From Pedobacter africanus (GTDB lineage Bacteria; Bacteroidota; Bacteroidia; Sphingobacteriales; Sphingobacteriaceae): 64,000 nucleotides of DNA. The stretch's first letter is position 1, and each line of letters begins with the position of its first letter. Where the stretch lies: NCBI RefSeq assembly GCF_900176535.1, contig NZ_FWXT01000005.1:248001-312000 (forward strand), written 5' to 3'. Shown here one piece after another: positions 1 through 8,194 of this stretch. The notes beneath the pieces are model-generated. The model worked only from the letters and a program-made list of their open reading frames with translations, had not been told where the DNA came from and ran no database searches. A program made the position numbers and the translations under genes.

Positions 1-1388
1 ATTTTTAACCTGAGGTCTTTGGTGATGCTATAGTCCAAATACCCGCTTACATTCAAATTGTGGGTTTTGTTGTTGCGCAGCAGGTTTTTCTGATTCAAAA
101 TAGGGTTGAACTTATAGTCTGTTCCACTGGCTGTGGTTTCATCGATCTGTTCCTCTTCCGTAAGTTCACTCAGCGGACTGTAGCCCCATACACTGTATAA
201 AATATTGGTTGTTCCACTACCTCCGGTACCTTGTGCTGCAGAATTTCCAGAACGGAGCAGGTAAGCATAATTCGCATTGATCCCCACCTTTATTTTATCG
301 GTCAGGGTCTGATCCAGGGTAATCCGCCCCTGATATCTTTTATAGGCGGTATTGATAATTGTACCTTTCTGGTCATTTAAATTTCCTGAAATGGCATAAA
401 CGGTTTTATCTGTGCCGCCGCGTAAAGCCAGCGAATAGTCTTGCCTTACGCCTGTCTGGAAAAACGGCGACTGCCAGTCTGTAGCTGCAACGTTTCTGTA
501 ATCTTCCAATGTCTTACCAGGTCTGGTCAGCAATACATAGATTGGTGTAGGATCTGCTGCAGAGCCCTGTGCCCCCGGTACCAGTTCCAGCTGCATCTTG
601 GCAAACTCGTAGGTATCCATCAGCTTCATCGTTTTGATGTTGTTGTCAAGACTGACCGTGGAGTTAAGTGAAATTACAGGCGCCCCTATTTTCCCCTTTT
701 TGGTGGTGATCATAATTACGCCGTTTGCACCTCTGGCACCATAAATTGCGGTTGCAGATGCATCCTTCAATACATCAATAGATTCCACTTCCTGCGGGTC
801 GAATATATTCAGGTTAAAATCTTCCATCGGAAAACCATCTACCACATATAACGGGCTGTTGTTTTGTGTAATGGAATTGGCACCCCTGATGACAATATTA
901 ACAGAAGATCCGGGCTGGCCATCAGATGAATTTACCTGCACGCCTGCCACACGGCCGGCAAGCGACTCGTCTATAGAGCGAACAGGGGCCTTTACCATAT
1001 CCTTCATGTCCACCTGCCCTACTGAGCTTACAAGATCGGCCTTTTTACTCGTTCCATATCCGATAACTACCACATCGTTCAGGGTTTTGTTATCTTCGGC
1101 AAGTGTAATGTTGATTACGCCTTTATCTCCAACACTCATTTCCCTTTGCAGGTAACCAATATACGTATAGACCAGGGTGCTGTTGCCCTGCGAAGGAACC
1201 TGGATAGCATAATGCCCATCTTTATCGGTAGTAGCGCCGGTCTTGGTACCTTTGACCTGCACACTTACCCCGACTAAGGGAAGGCCAGAGCCCTGTTCTG
1301 TAACCTTACCTTCTACCCGCCGTGTTTGCTGGGCAAAAACTGTAATGGAACAGATCATACACATTAAAAAAAGGTAAATCTTTCTCAT
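1..1388 (-). CDS. SusC/RagA-family TonB-dependent receptor (partial, 3' end outside window)
   Basis: Reading the minus strand from the ATG at 1388 gives an open frame to base 1, about 462 codons, and it continues past the window edge. It begins with a hydrophobic signal peptide ending ...VFAQ. A carboxypeptidase-regulatory-like beta-sandwich follows (about residues 22-105), then the plug domain with the SusC hallmarks GYGTSKKADLV, SLAGRVAGVQV, NIVIRGANSI, PLYVVDGFP, ESIDVLKDASATAIYGARGA and NGVIMITTKKG, and then the start of the beta-barrel. SusC proteins are outer-membrane importers that work with a SusD lipoprotein, which would be expected next, beyond the left edge. It lies downstream of two PL8 lyases and a sulfatase on the same strand, so import of chondroitin or dermatan sulfate oligosaccharides is inferred. 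A 165-bp upstream gap carries its own regulatory signals. Confidence 0.93.
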   Translation of the reverse strand, partial: MRKIYLFLMCMICSITVFAQQTRRVEGKVTEQGSGLPLVGVSVQVKGTKTGATTDKDGHYAIQVPSQGNSTLVYTYIGYLQREMSVGDKGVINITLAEDNKTLNDVVVIGYGTSKKADLVSSVGQVDMKDMVKAPVRSIDESLAGRVAGVQVNSSDGQPGSSVNIVIRGANSITQNNSPLYVVDGFPMEDFNLNIFDPQEVESIDVLKDASATAIYGARGANGVIMITTKKGKIGAPVISLNSTVSLDNNIKTMKLMDTYEFAKMQLELVPGAQGSAADPTPIYVLLTRPGKTLEDYRNVAATDWQSPFFQTGVRQDYSLALRGGTDKTVYAISGNLNDQKGTIINTAYKRYQGRITLDQTLTDKIKVGINANYAYLLRSGNSAAQGTGGSGTTNILYSVWGYSPLSELTEEEQIDETTASGTDYKFNPILNQKNLLRNNKTHNLNVSGYLDYSITKDLRLK

Positions 1389-1415
1389 ACTTAAAAAGTT
1401 TAAATTTGGTTTCTC

Positions 1416-1435
1416 GTAATCATCCCCCTGATTAC
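1416..1435 (-). promoter_or_regulatory. 5'-leader hairpin before susC
   Basis: On the minus strand, GTAATCA, a six-base loop GGGGGA and TGATTAC form a perfect 7-bp stem 27 nt before the susC start codon. A near-consensus -7 box (CAAATTTG, 1442-1449) lies just upstream, so the hairpin would sit near the 5' end of the mRNA. A role in mRNA stability or translation control is inference only. Confidence 0.4.
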
Positions 1436-1488
1436 TGTTCTCAAATTTGCAAAAGGAAACATCGAAAAAGGGGGCAGAGATTAGTTTA

Positions 1489-1504
1489 TATAAGGGTAAT
1501 AATC
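1489..1504 (-). promoter_or_regulatory. Candidate HTCS operator upstream of susC
   Basis: The minus-strand sequence GATTATTACCCTTATA lies 100 nt before the susC start and about 40 bp upstream of the putative -7 box. It matches 13 of 16 positions with GATTTATGCCCTTATA at 39221-39236, upstream of the beta-helix lipoprotein gene, in the same orientation relative to its gene. Position and sharing suit an activator site, for example for the adjacent HTCS regulator. Binding is not shown. Confidence 0.4.
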
Positions 1505-1553
1505 AGTTAACATTATCCGTATATGCCAATCCAAGGCTTTTTTTGGCTTTTAT

Positions 1554-3608
1554 TCAATTAACAACAACCGTTGAACCTGCAAAGCCTTTTTGCGGCAATT
1601 CGACATTATAGGTCCTGGTACGCCCCGTTTTCAACTCCCTGAGCGTTATGTCTAGTCCCTGCTCTTTCTGCAAAGGATCGGCTACTGTGATCACCTGCTT
1701 TCCGTTCAGCTCGCTGACCATCAATGCACAGGGCTTACTCACACTGATTTCCTGTGCCGGTAACTTAACTGTACCCGCCTGATAAAAAATGACTTGCAGC
1801 ATATCCAGCTGCTGATGGTAAACTGCCTGTAGCTCTGCTGTATTCGATACGATCTGTATACCGGAGGGTTTGAACTTCTTCAGCTCAGCAGGTTTAGCAA
1901 CCCCCGGAAGTATCAGGTATGCATAATGTGCATTTACCGGCCTGGCCCCATGGTCAAACCAGAGTTTGAACACCTTTCCCGAAACTTCCTTTTTTGAATG
2001 GGAATGGTTGATGTGGTACCAGTTGCCCTTTTGAACTGCTGTGCTTAGCTTAATGTTACCACCTTCTGGAAAAAAATAACCCACACCACTATGCCAGATC
2101 CAATTTGCATTTTCGCTGACCTCACTGTCTAACCAGCACTGATTTAACGTTGTAGTGATGTGCTCCGATGTATTGCTACTGATGCCCGCGCCCAGGCATA
2201 CAACTTCCTTGTCGAAAAAGAACCAGGCTTTTTTGGCCTGCAGGCTGTCGTAATCAAGCGCATAGGCGCTTGCACCATACACACCATCTGAAACACCGCC
2301 CGCAAAGGCATTGCTACCTTGCTCACCCCAGAATTTGGTCAACGGGCGGTCTTCCACATAATCCCTGCTGGTGGTACCCGGAATTTTATCCCATTCCCAT
2401 ACCGGCATAATATTGTAATATTCCGGTCCGCGCAACTGAATGTTTGTTGCACCGTCAGACAGGTGCCTTCCCAAAAGGTTTTCACCATTCCCTGCTTCGC
2501 TACGTTTGGTACGGTTACTTACCATACGTACGTTAAACGAGTAAGCGGACCTAAGGTGCTGGGTATAGTCGCCACTCCAGAAATGCCGGTGACGGTCCTC
2601 AACTTTATAACTTGCCGATTGTGTACTGTCGGTTCTGGCAATGGCATAGTCCCAGTCCTGCACATGTTCAGGATCTATTCTCTTGGCCACTTCCAGCTTG
2701 CTTTTTTCCTTTTGCTTTCCCAGGATGCCAGGTCGGCTTATACCTCTGCCCTCTACATTAAAATCCATATAACTGCCACGGATGGCTTTCAGGTAACTTT
2801 CCCTGTAGTATTTAGAGAACATGGCCAGCTTTTCCGCACTCATGGCATAGGGTGTGTTCCTTACATAGTCGGCCAGTTTCAATATCCCGGTAATAAAAAC
2901 TGCCCCATAGCTGGAGATCTGCAGCTGCGGGCCATGCTGCAGGTATGAATAATCATATTGAAGCCCCTCGTCATAATGTACAAAGCGAATGGGATCAAAT
3001 AATTCCTGAACAGAAAAAGAAAGCAGGGCATCATCATTGGTCAGCAGCGCCCGATAAAAATAATGCAATGCCACATCAGTTTTATTGGCACCCGTCTGCT
3101 TCTCTACATCCCCCCTTTTCATCCGCTCAATAAGCTGTCCTTCAAGATCAGCATCCAGCTTCTGTTTTCCATAACGCATCATGATCAGCATTTCACCCAG
3201 TGCCTGTGGTGTTGCAATTTCATTGTGCCACCAGTTACTACTTTTAGGATCCTGCGCATACCAATAGCTTAAGGCTTTTGAAATTGCTTTAAACACCTTT
3301 TCCTCGCCATACAATTTACTGTCCTTATTCAGATAGGCAAGTATCAGGCTCTGTATTTTTAGTAAGTGCTCGTTAGGCATCCAGTTGGTTATGGATTGAT
3401 CAGCATAGGGTACGTCCTTCCAGCTTCCGTTTGCCTGTAAAGCTGATAGGTTTGCGGCAGCAATTTTATCAGCTTTACGGCCGGCCTTTGACAGGTCCAT
3501 CACTATCCGGGTCATGATAATTTCGCGGGAGGCGGCCAATTGGGCTTTTGCCAACCGGGGTAACATCACAGCCAAAAGCAGTACAAAAATCAATAACAGT
3601 TTCTTCAT
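1554..3608 (-). CDS. cslA: Chondroitin AC lyase, polysaccharide lyase family 8
   Basis: A secreted 684-residue PL8 lyase with a signal peptide (about residues 1-22), an alpha/alpha-toroid N-terminal half and a beta-sandwich C-terminal half. It cleaves chondroitin-4/6-sulfate (and often hyaluronan) by beta-elimination. The active-site residues known from the P. heparinus enzyme occur at the same numbers: Asn175 (GANKTD), His225 (LQHGPQ), Tyr234 (SSYGAV), Arg288 and Arg292 (EGRGISRP) and Glu371. The family member is about 700 residues. This one is shorter, and the shortfall appears to lie in the C-terminal half, between the TTTLNQCWLDSEV stretch and GVGYFFPEGG, where a loop or strand pair seems missing. 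It sits 22 bp downstream of the sulfatase and ahead of susC, in one apparent transcription unit. The name rests on remembered similarity, not a search. Confidence 0.9.
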   Translation of the reverse strand: MKKLLLIFVLLLAVMLPRLAKAQLAASREIIMTRIVMDLSKAGRKADKIAAANLSALQANGSWKDVPYADQSITNWMPNEHLLKIQSLILAYLNKDSKLYGEEKVFKAISKALSYWYAQDPKSSNWWHNEIATPQALGEMLIMMRYGKQKLDADLEGQLIERMKRGDVEKQTGANKTDVALHYFYRALLTNDDALLSFSVQELFDPIRFVHYDEGLQYDYSYLQHGPQLQISSYGAVFITGILKLADYVRNTPYAMSAEKLAMFSKYYRESYLKAIRGSYMDFNVEGRGISRPGILGKQKEKSKLEVAKRIDPEHVQDWDYAIARTDSTQSASYKVEDRHRHFWSGDYTQHLRSAYSFNVRMVSNRTKRSEAGNGENLLGRHLSDGATNIQLRGPEYYNIMPVWEWDKIPGTTSRDYVEDRPLTKFWGEQGSNAFAGGVSDGVYGASAYALDYDSLQAKKAWFFFDKEVVCLGAGISSNTSEHITTTLNQCWLDSEVSENANWIWHSGVGYFFPEGGNIKLSTAVQKGNWYHINHSHSKKEVSGKVFKLWFDHGARPVNAHYAYLILPGVAKPAELKKFKPSGIQIVSNTAELQAVYHQQLDMLQVIFYQAGTVKLPAQEISVSKPCALMVSELNGKQVITVADPLQKEQGLDITLRELKTGRTRTYNVELPQKGFAGSTVVVN

Positions 3609-3630
3609 TGTTTAAATAGGATATAATCGT

Positions 3631-5040
3631 TTAAGGGTACATTCTTTCCATGTCACGGCCTGTGGTTTCCATACGGTGCTTCATAATCTGGTTGTAATCT
3701 CCATAGGCACTGTACCAATGGGGCTGGTCCAAACCTTTTTCCCATCGGACAAGACTGCCCAACATTTCCTTTACTTTAGCAGGGTATTTTGCAGCAAGGT
3801 TCTTTGTTTCAGAAATATCCTTGCTCAGGTCAAAAAGCAATACATTTTTGAGGCTGTCCTTTTCTTTTATGCGGATCAGCTTCCAGTTTCCTGCTCTCAT
3901 GGCTGCGGCTACTCCTCTCCGCCAGTAAAGGGCTTTATGCGGTTCTTTTTTATTACCTGCATTTAAGTATGGCAGCAGGTTTAGACCATCCAGTTTCTTT
4001 GTGCCCTTCTGTTTACCATTTCCGGCCGCTATGGCAGTGGGCAGGATATCAAGCGCACTTACCGGTCTGCTGTCGGTCTTTCCGGCAGCAATATGTCCTG
4101 GCCATTGCATCATCATGGCTACGCGGATCCCACCTTCCCATTTGGAACCTTTCATGCCCCGCAATGGTCCATTGTCTGACGAGTTTACAGTAGCCCCACC
4201 ATTGTCGTTGATGAAAATAACCAGTGTGTTTTTATCCAGGTTGTTTTGTTTCAATGTGGCCATCACTTTTCCTACACCATCATCCAGCGAGGTCATCATG
4301 GCCGCGTAGGCCCTTCGGCCGCTGTCAGGAATATTGCTGAAACGTTCCATCAGGTCTTTCCTTGCGTTCATTGGGGTGTGGACCGCATTGTAAGAAAGGT
4401 ACATGAAAAAAGGCCGCGCCTTGTTTTCCGTAATAAATGAGGTCGCCCTATCCGTAAGCATATCCGTGAGATAGCTAATCTCGTTTTCGGGCACAACAAC
4501 TTTGTTATTATATAGCGCATGTTCCATGGTTCTCTTACCCTTATAGGCAAAAAAATCACGGTGCCCCCCGGTGAAGCCATAAAACTCATCAAAGCCCCGG
4601 TTCAGCGGAAAATGCTTTTCTTCATCTCCCTGATGCCATTTACCTATGGCAATGGTTCTATAACCATTGGACTGCATTTCATTGCCTATGGTTTTTTCGG
4701 TAGGGTCCATTCCTACGTCTGTTTGCTGATAGCCCGGAGCAAGCACGCTGGAAGTGTTGTGCTCAAAACCAAAGCGCTGCTGGTAGCGCCCGGTTAAAAT
4801 ACCAGCCCTGGATGGGGCACATACTGAAGCTGAAACATAGGCATCGGTAAAGCGTACACCCTGCTTTGCAATGGCATCAATATTTGGGGTAGGAATCTGC
4901 CTGCCTCCATAGCAACCAAAATCTACATATCCGGCATCATCGCTTACAATTACAATGACATTGGGTTTGGCTGATGGCCTGACCTGTGCAACAGCCCCCG
5001 TTACACATAGGGCCAAGAAAAATACACCTATCTTCTTCAT
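3631..5040 (-). CDS. Secreted sulfatase (arylsulfatase family S1, Cys type)
   Basis: A 469-residue sulfatase with a cleavable signal peptide (about 1-19). The formylglycine signature is CAPSRAGILTGR, with the modifiable Cys at residue 74. The N-terminal metal-binding acidic pair is in VSDDAGY (Asp34, Asp35), and the later motif FINDNGG supplies further metal ligands. Maturation needs a formylglycine-generating or anSME-type enzyme, which is not in the window. It starts 1 bp after the stop of the ABC-type PL8 lyase and ends 22 bp before the AC-type lyase, so the three are almost certainly co-transcribed. That context points to removal of sulfate from chondroitin or dermatan sulfate oligosaccharides. 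Whether it acts on the 4-O, 6-O or 2-O position cannot be told from the sequence. Confidence 0.9.
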   Translation of the reverse strand: MKKIGVFFLALCVTGAVAQVRPSAKPNVIVIVSDDAGYVDFGCYGGRQIPTPNIDAIAKQGVRFTDAYVSASVCAPSRAGILTGRYQQRFGFEHNTSSVLAPGYQQTDVGMDPTEKTIGNEMQSNGYRTIAIGKWHQGDEEKHFPLNRGFDEFYGFTGGHRDFFAYKGKRTMEHALYNNKVVVPENEISYLTDMLTDRATSFITENKARPFFMYLSYNAVHTPMNARKDLMERFSNIPDSGRRAYAAMMTSLDDGVGKVMATLKQNNLDKNTLVIFINDNGGATVNSSDNGPLRGMKGSKWEGGIRVAMMMQWPGHIAAGKTDSRPVSALDILPTAIAAGNGKQKGTKKLDGLNLLPYLNAGNKKEPHKALYWRRGVAAAMRAGNWKLIRIKEKDSLKNVLLFDLSKDISETKNLAAKYPAKVKEMLGSLVRWEKGLDQPHWYSAYGDYNQIMKHRMETTGRDMERMYP

Positions 5041-5041
5041 T

Positions 5042-8000
5042 TTACTTTTTCTTTTGATTTGGTTTAACCAGTTCTACCGCCGATACCAGGCCGTCTTTGC
5101 ACCGGATGTCCAGTTGTGTGTTACCATCCTTGCCTACCACTGCTTTTACGAGCCCATCATTGTTCCTGACCGTTGCCCATTCACCTTTAATGCGCAGTTT
5201 AACAATAGAAGGCCTGGCCGGCAACCTGTACCATTTCCTGGAATAAATGCTCACTTCTTTCCTTTTGCCGGAAGCGTCTTTCGGACTGTCATCCGATCCT
5301 TCATAGAAGGCGAGGTCAGGATCGGTAACCGACATAGAGAGTCTATTTCCCTTCTGCTGGTACATGAGCAAGCATGCTTTGCTATTGCTGATCAGCAGCG
5401 AATCGGCAAGTACCTTATTGCTGCCAAAAATGGCTGTAGCTGTAATCTGCTGTGTCGCATACCAAACTGAATGGGCAATGCTATCCTTCTGCAGTACCCG
5501 GTATACAGGAGCTTTACTGTTCATCTTTAAACTCATTTCTTTCATTTGCTGTTTGTCTGTATTTACCAGCATGGCATATTCATAACCCGCGTTTAAAGGT
5601 GCATTTCCGTGGTCGAGGGTCAATTTAGCAAAATTGCCGCTGGTTTCGCGGGCATCTTTCTGGTCGCGAGATAGCTGCCGGTCCTTGCTGAGCAGCACAT
5701 TCCCTGCATCAGGAATGTAATATCCTATGTTCCTGTTGTCAATTACTGTCATGCTCCTTCCTATCCCATTTTCTTTATATGGAAAAGTACGTAGTTCCAG
5801 TCCATTTACCACAACAGGATCGCTGGTATGCTTCAGGTAGTTCTGAAACAGCGTGGTTTGTGTAGGATATTCAGTAATGCTGTTATGGATATCGGACCCC
5901 AGGCATATCACCAGGCTATCCAGCATAAACCAGGATTTTGTGGCCCTGAAACTGCCCATATCGTATTTGTCGTGCCCGTGCAGCTTCATGGCAAACATCC
6001 CCTGCCCCTTAAATGTGGTTCCTCCCGCAAAGGGTTCATCAGAGATCAGCATTTCTTCAATGCCACTAAAATCATCAGCATTGATAACATTCGCCCGCAG
6101 CTTATCCATTGGCAGCTGAAGTGTAGTGGTGCCTGGAATGTTGTTCCAGTCCCAGCCCTCATCTTTAAAATTGCTGCCATCATCTGTTTTGCTTTGTGGA
6201 AACAAAACTTCCAGCTGCCCATAGGCCAGGTAACGCCCGTACATGTTTTCGCCCGGGTAAGACTCATGGCTGATGAAATAGCGGTTATGCCCGCGCAGGG
6301 TTAAGAGCCAGTCCTGCCGGCGATGGATATCCAGCAAGCCATAGTTTAAGTTCCAGTGCCCATGCGGATAACCTGCCGGACTAATATTCATGTTTTTAAA
6401 CGCATTGGTCCATTGGTTTCTTTTTCCCTCGTTTAGTTTCAGGTATACCGCCGCCATCAGGGTATCGGTTTTCAGCTTTCCATCCGGTGTTCCTGCCATG
6501 GCCATCCAGGCATAAGGCATATCGGCAATGCCCCAGTTGCCGGTTGGATGCCTGCCAGATACACTTACAGGCCACTTAAAAGGATTGGTATAGTAGTGCA
6601 TCATCAGCAAGCTGTTCCTTAAACTTTCATGGGCAGGCTGCTGCATGCGGAATGAAGTCCCGCTAAGCACATAGACTATGGGTGCAATACCGGTATAACC
6701 TCCTATTCCGTAAGCAGGGTAAAGGTTACCGTGATGAAAAACGGCGCCATCTGGCTTAAAAGCCCCTTCGATGGTATGGTCGGGCACCACATTTTTCGAC
6801 AACCAATTGGAATAGCTGTGCAGATAGCGTAATTTTTCGGGTGAATCATCCAGCATTAAAACAGCCGAAAGCATGCTGCCCAGCAGGGTATTGAATACAT
6901 CTATATTTGATGAGGGCAGGCTATGGGGATGCTGCAGTGTACGGCCCAGACCGCTGAACCAGCTCATGCTTTTAAAAGTCCGGTCCAGCTTACCTTCTCT
7001 TTTGATCAGCTCTTTCATCAGCAGACAGGCAGTATAAAATCCTTCCAGGTTATAACCATGGTGATGTAACGCACCCATGCCGCTGCCATAGGCCCAGCCC
7101 TGGTCGTCCAGATGATCCAGCAAATCCATAAAAATGCTTTCGAGTCTGCGTTGTTCGCCCGCATCTTTTGAAGTGGCACGGGCCTGCGCTACCCGCAGCA
7201 TAAACTGCGAATAACGTTTGATGCCCGATAACCTATTCGTTTCCTTTACGTTCCCGGCCGGGGAAAACGATACCAGTTCCGTATCGTTCATCGAATATAC
7301 CGGGCGTCCTGTTATATTTTGGCCATCCCTTCGGATGTTCCAATACGCAAATTCCTGAACTATTTCAGGCAGCACAGTATGCACTTTGTCTTCTGTTGGC
7401 AATACCTGTTCCCGGTAACGTTTGCTGATTGTGGCCAGGTCGGTTATTTCATTACTGCTAATGCTTTTTGCCAGGGGCAGATAACCCGGTGCATGGCTAA
7501 AGCTATACAAAGCATTCCAATGGGCATTGGCAGCTTTATCCGCTCCGGGATTAATAAAAGGCAACTGTTCGTCGCGCATGGGCGACCGTGGATTAATGGT
7601 CACATTATACATCAGCTGATCTATAAAAAGGGTTCCCTTCTTCGAAGCTGCCGGGGCCTGTACCTCCAAAGTATTCATGCCTGGTACAGGTTTACCGCCC
7701 ATGTCGCGGTGATACATTACCCATGCAGTACGCCAGCCTTTAAAGTTCAGCTTAAACTCAAAATTGCAGGCCGTTTGCCCTTCCTTGCCAAACTTAAACA
7801 ACAATTTATCATTCAATGGCGATTCATTATAAATCCATATCACAAAAGTACTGCGGGGATTGCCGGCTACCTGGGCCAATGCCTTGTCCTTTAGCTTAAG
7901 CAAACTTTTACTACCTGCTTTCCAGTCCCACTGTATGCTTTGCCGGCCCAGTTTAAAATGGCGTTGGGAAAGCGATAAGCTTCCATTAACAGCCTGCCAG

Positions 8001-8101
8001 TCTTTGGGAATATTTTCTTCACAAAGGTCTGTCTGCGCCTGGGCATTGCTATTTGCTGTTACAGCAAATAACAATAAAAAAACAAGCCATAAGCGATTCA
8101 T
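5042..8101 (-). CDS. Chondroitin sulfate ABC-type lyase, polysaccharide lyase family 8
   Basis: A large secreted PL8 enzyme, 1019 residues from the ATG at 8101. An in-frame ATG at 8131 adds ten residues before the signal peptide, and the later start gives a normal n-region. After the signal sequence come a carbohydrate-binding-like beta-sandwich (about 30-180), a helical toroid (about 190-600) and beta-sandwich domains to the end. Counting from the longer start, the four catalytic residues of chondroitin ABC lyases can be placed at His467 and Tyr474 (in FHHGNLYPAYG), Arg527 (SGRHPTGNWG) and Glu628 (YPGENMYGRY), with spacings close to the Proteus enzyme. The substrate would be chondroitin and dermatan sulfate. 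It is the first enzyme gene after the HTCS regulator, and its stop is 1 bp before the sulfatase start. It is divergent from the AC-type lyase downstream, so the two are not a recent duplication. Confidence 0.88.
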   Translation of the reverse strand: MNRLWLVFLLLFAVTANSNAQAQTDLCEENIPKDWQAVNGSLSLSQRHFKLGRQSIQWDWKAGSKSLLKLKDKALAQVAGNPRSTFVIWIYNESPLNDKLLFKFGKEGQTACNFEFKLNFKGWRTAWVMYHRDMGGKPVPGMNTLEVQAPAASKKGTLFIDQLMYNVTINPRSPMRDEQLPFINPGADKAANAHWNALYSFSHAPGYLPLAKSISSNEITDLATISKRYREQVLPTEDKVHTVLPEIVQEFAYWNIRRDGQNITGRPVYSMNDTELVSFSPAGNVKETNRLSGIKRYSQFMLRVAQARATSKDAGEQRRLESIFMDLLDHLDDQGWAYGSGMGALHHHGYNLEGFYTACLLMKELIKREGKLDRTFKSMSWFSGLGRTLQHPHSLPSSNIDVFNTLLGSMLSAVLMLDDSPEKLRYLHSYSNWLSKNVVPDHTIEGAFKPDGAVFHHGNLYPAYGIGGYTGIAPIVYVLSGTSFRMQQPAHESLRNSLLMMHYYTNPFKWPVSVSGRHPTGNWGIADMPYAWMAMAGTPDGKLKTDTLMAAVYLKLNEGKRNQWTNAFKNMNISPAGYPHGHWNLNYGLLDIHRRQDWLLTLRGHNRYFISHESYPGENMYGRYLAYGQLEVLFPQSKTDDGSNFKDEGWDWNNIPGTTTLQLPMDKLRANVINADDFSGIEEMLISDEPFAGGTTFKGQGMFAMKLHGHDKYDMGSFRATKSWFMLDSLVICLGSDIHNSITEYPTQTTLFQNYLKHTSDPVVVNGLELRTFPYKENGIGRSMTVIDNRNIGYYIPDAGNVLLSKDRQLSRDQKDARETSGNFAKLTLDHGNAPLNAGYEYAMLVNTDKQQMKEMSLKMNSKAPVYRVLQKDSIAHSVWYATQQITATAIFGSNKVLADSLLISNSKACLLMYQQKGNRLSMSVTDPDLAFYEGSDDSPKDASGKRKEVSIYSRKWYRLPARPSIVKLRIKGEWATVRNNDGLVKAVVGKDGNTQLDIRCKDGLVSAVELVKPNQKKK

Positions 8102-8142
8102 ATCTGGTCTTTTTCTGAAATTGGTGTTCATACAGATCCAAA

Positions 8143-8165
8143 TATTGGCTTTAATTTACCCAATA
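8143..8165. promoter_or_regulatory. Inverted repeat upstream of the ABC-type lyase gene
   Basis: TATTGG, an 11-base spacer and CCAATA form a perfect 6+6 inverted repeat about 40 bp before the lyase start codon. On the minus strand the downstream arm overlaps AATATTTG (8139-8146), one base off the Bacteroidota -7 box TAnnTTTG. It could be an operator or part of the core promoter. The only support is symmetry and position. Confidence 0.3.
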
Positions 8166-8194
8166 GCGGTCACAGATCGGTTCAAATGGGGGGC

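Noticed and set aside
1530..1545. Possible terminator after the AC-type lyase (CCAAGGCTTTTTTTGG)
   Set aside because: Only a 4-bp stem can form. The lyase may read through to susC or end by another mechanism.
2319..2948. 209-codon plus-strand frame opposite the AC lyase
   Set aside because: Antisense shadow of a conserved enzyme; no recognisable domain or promoter.
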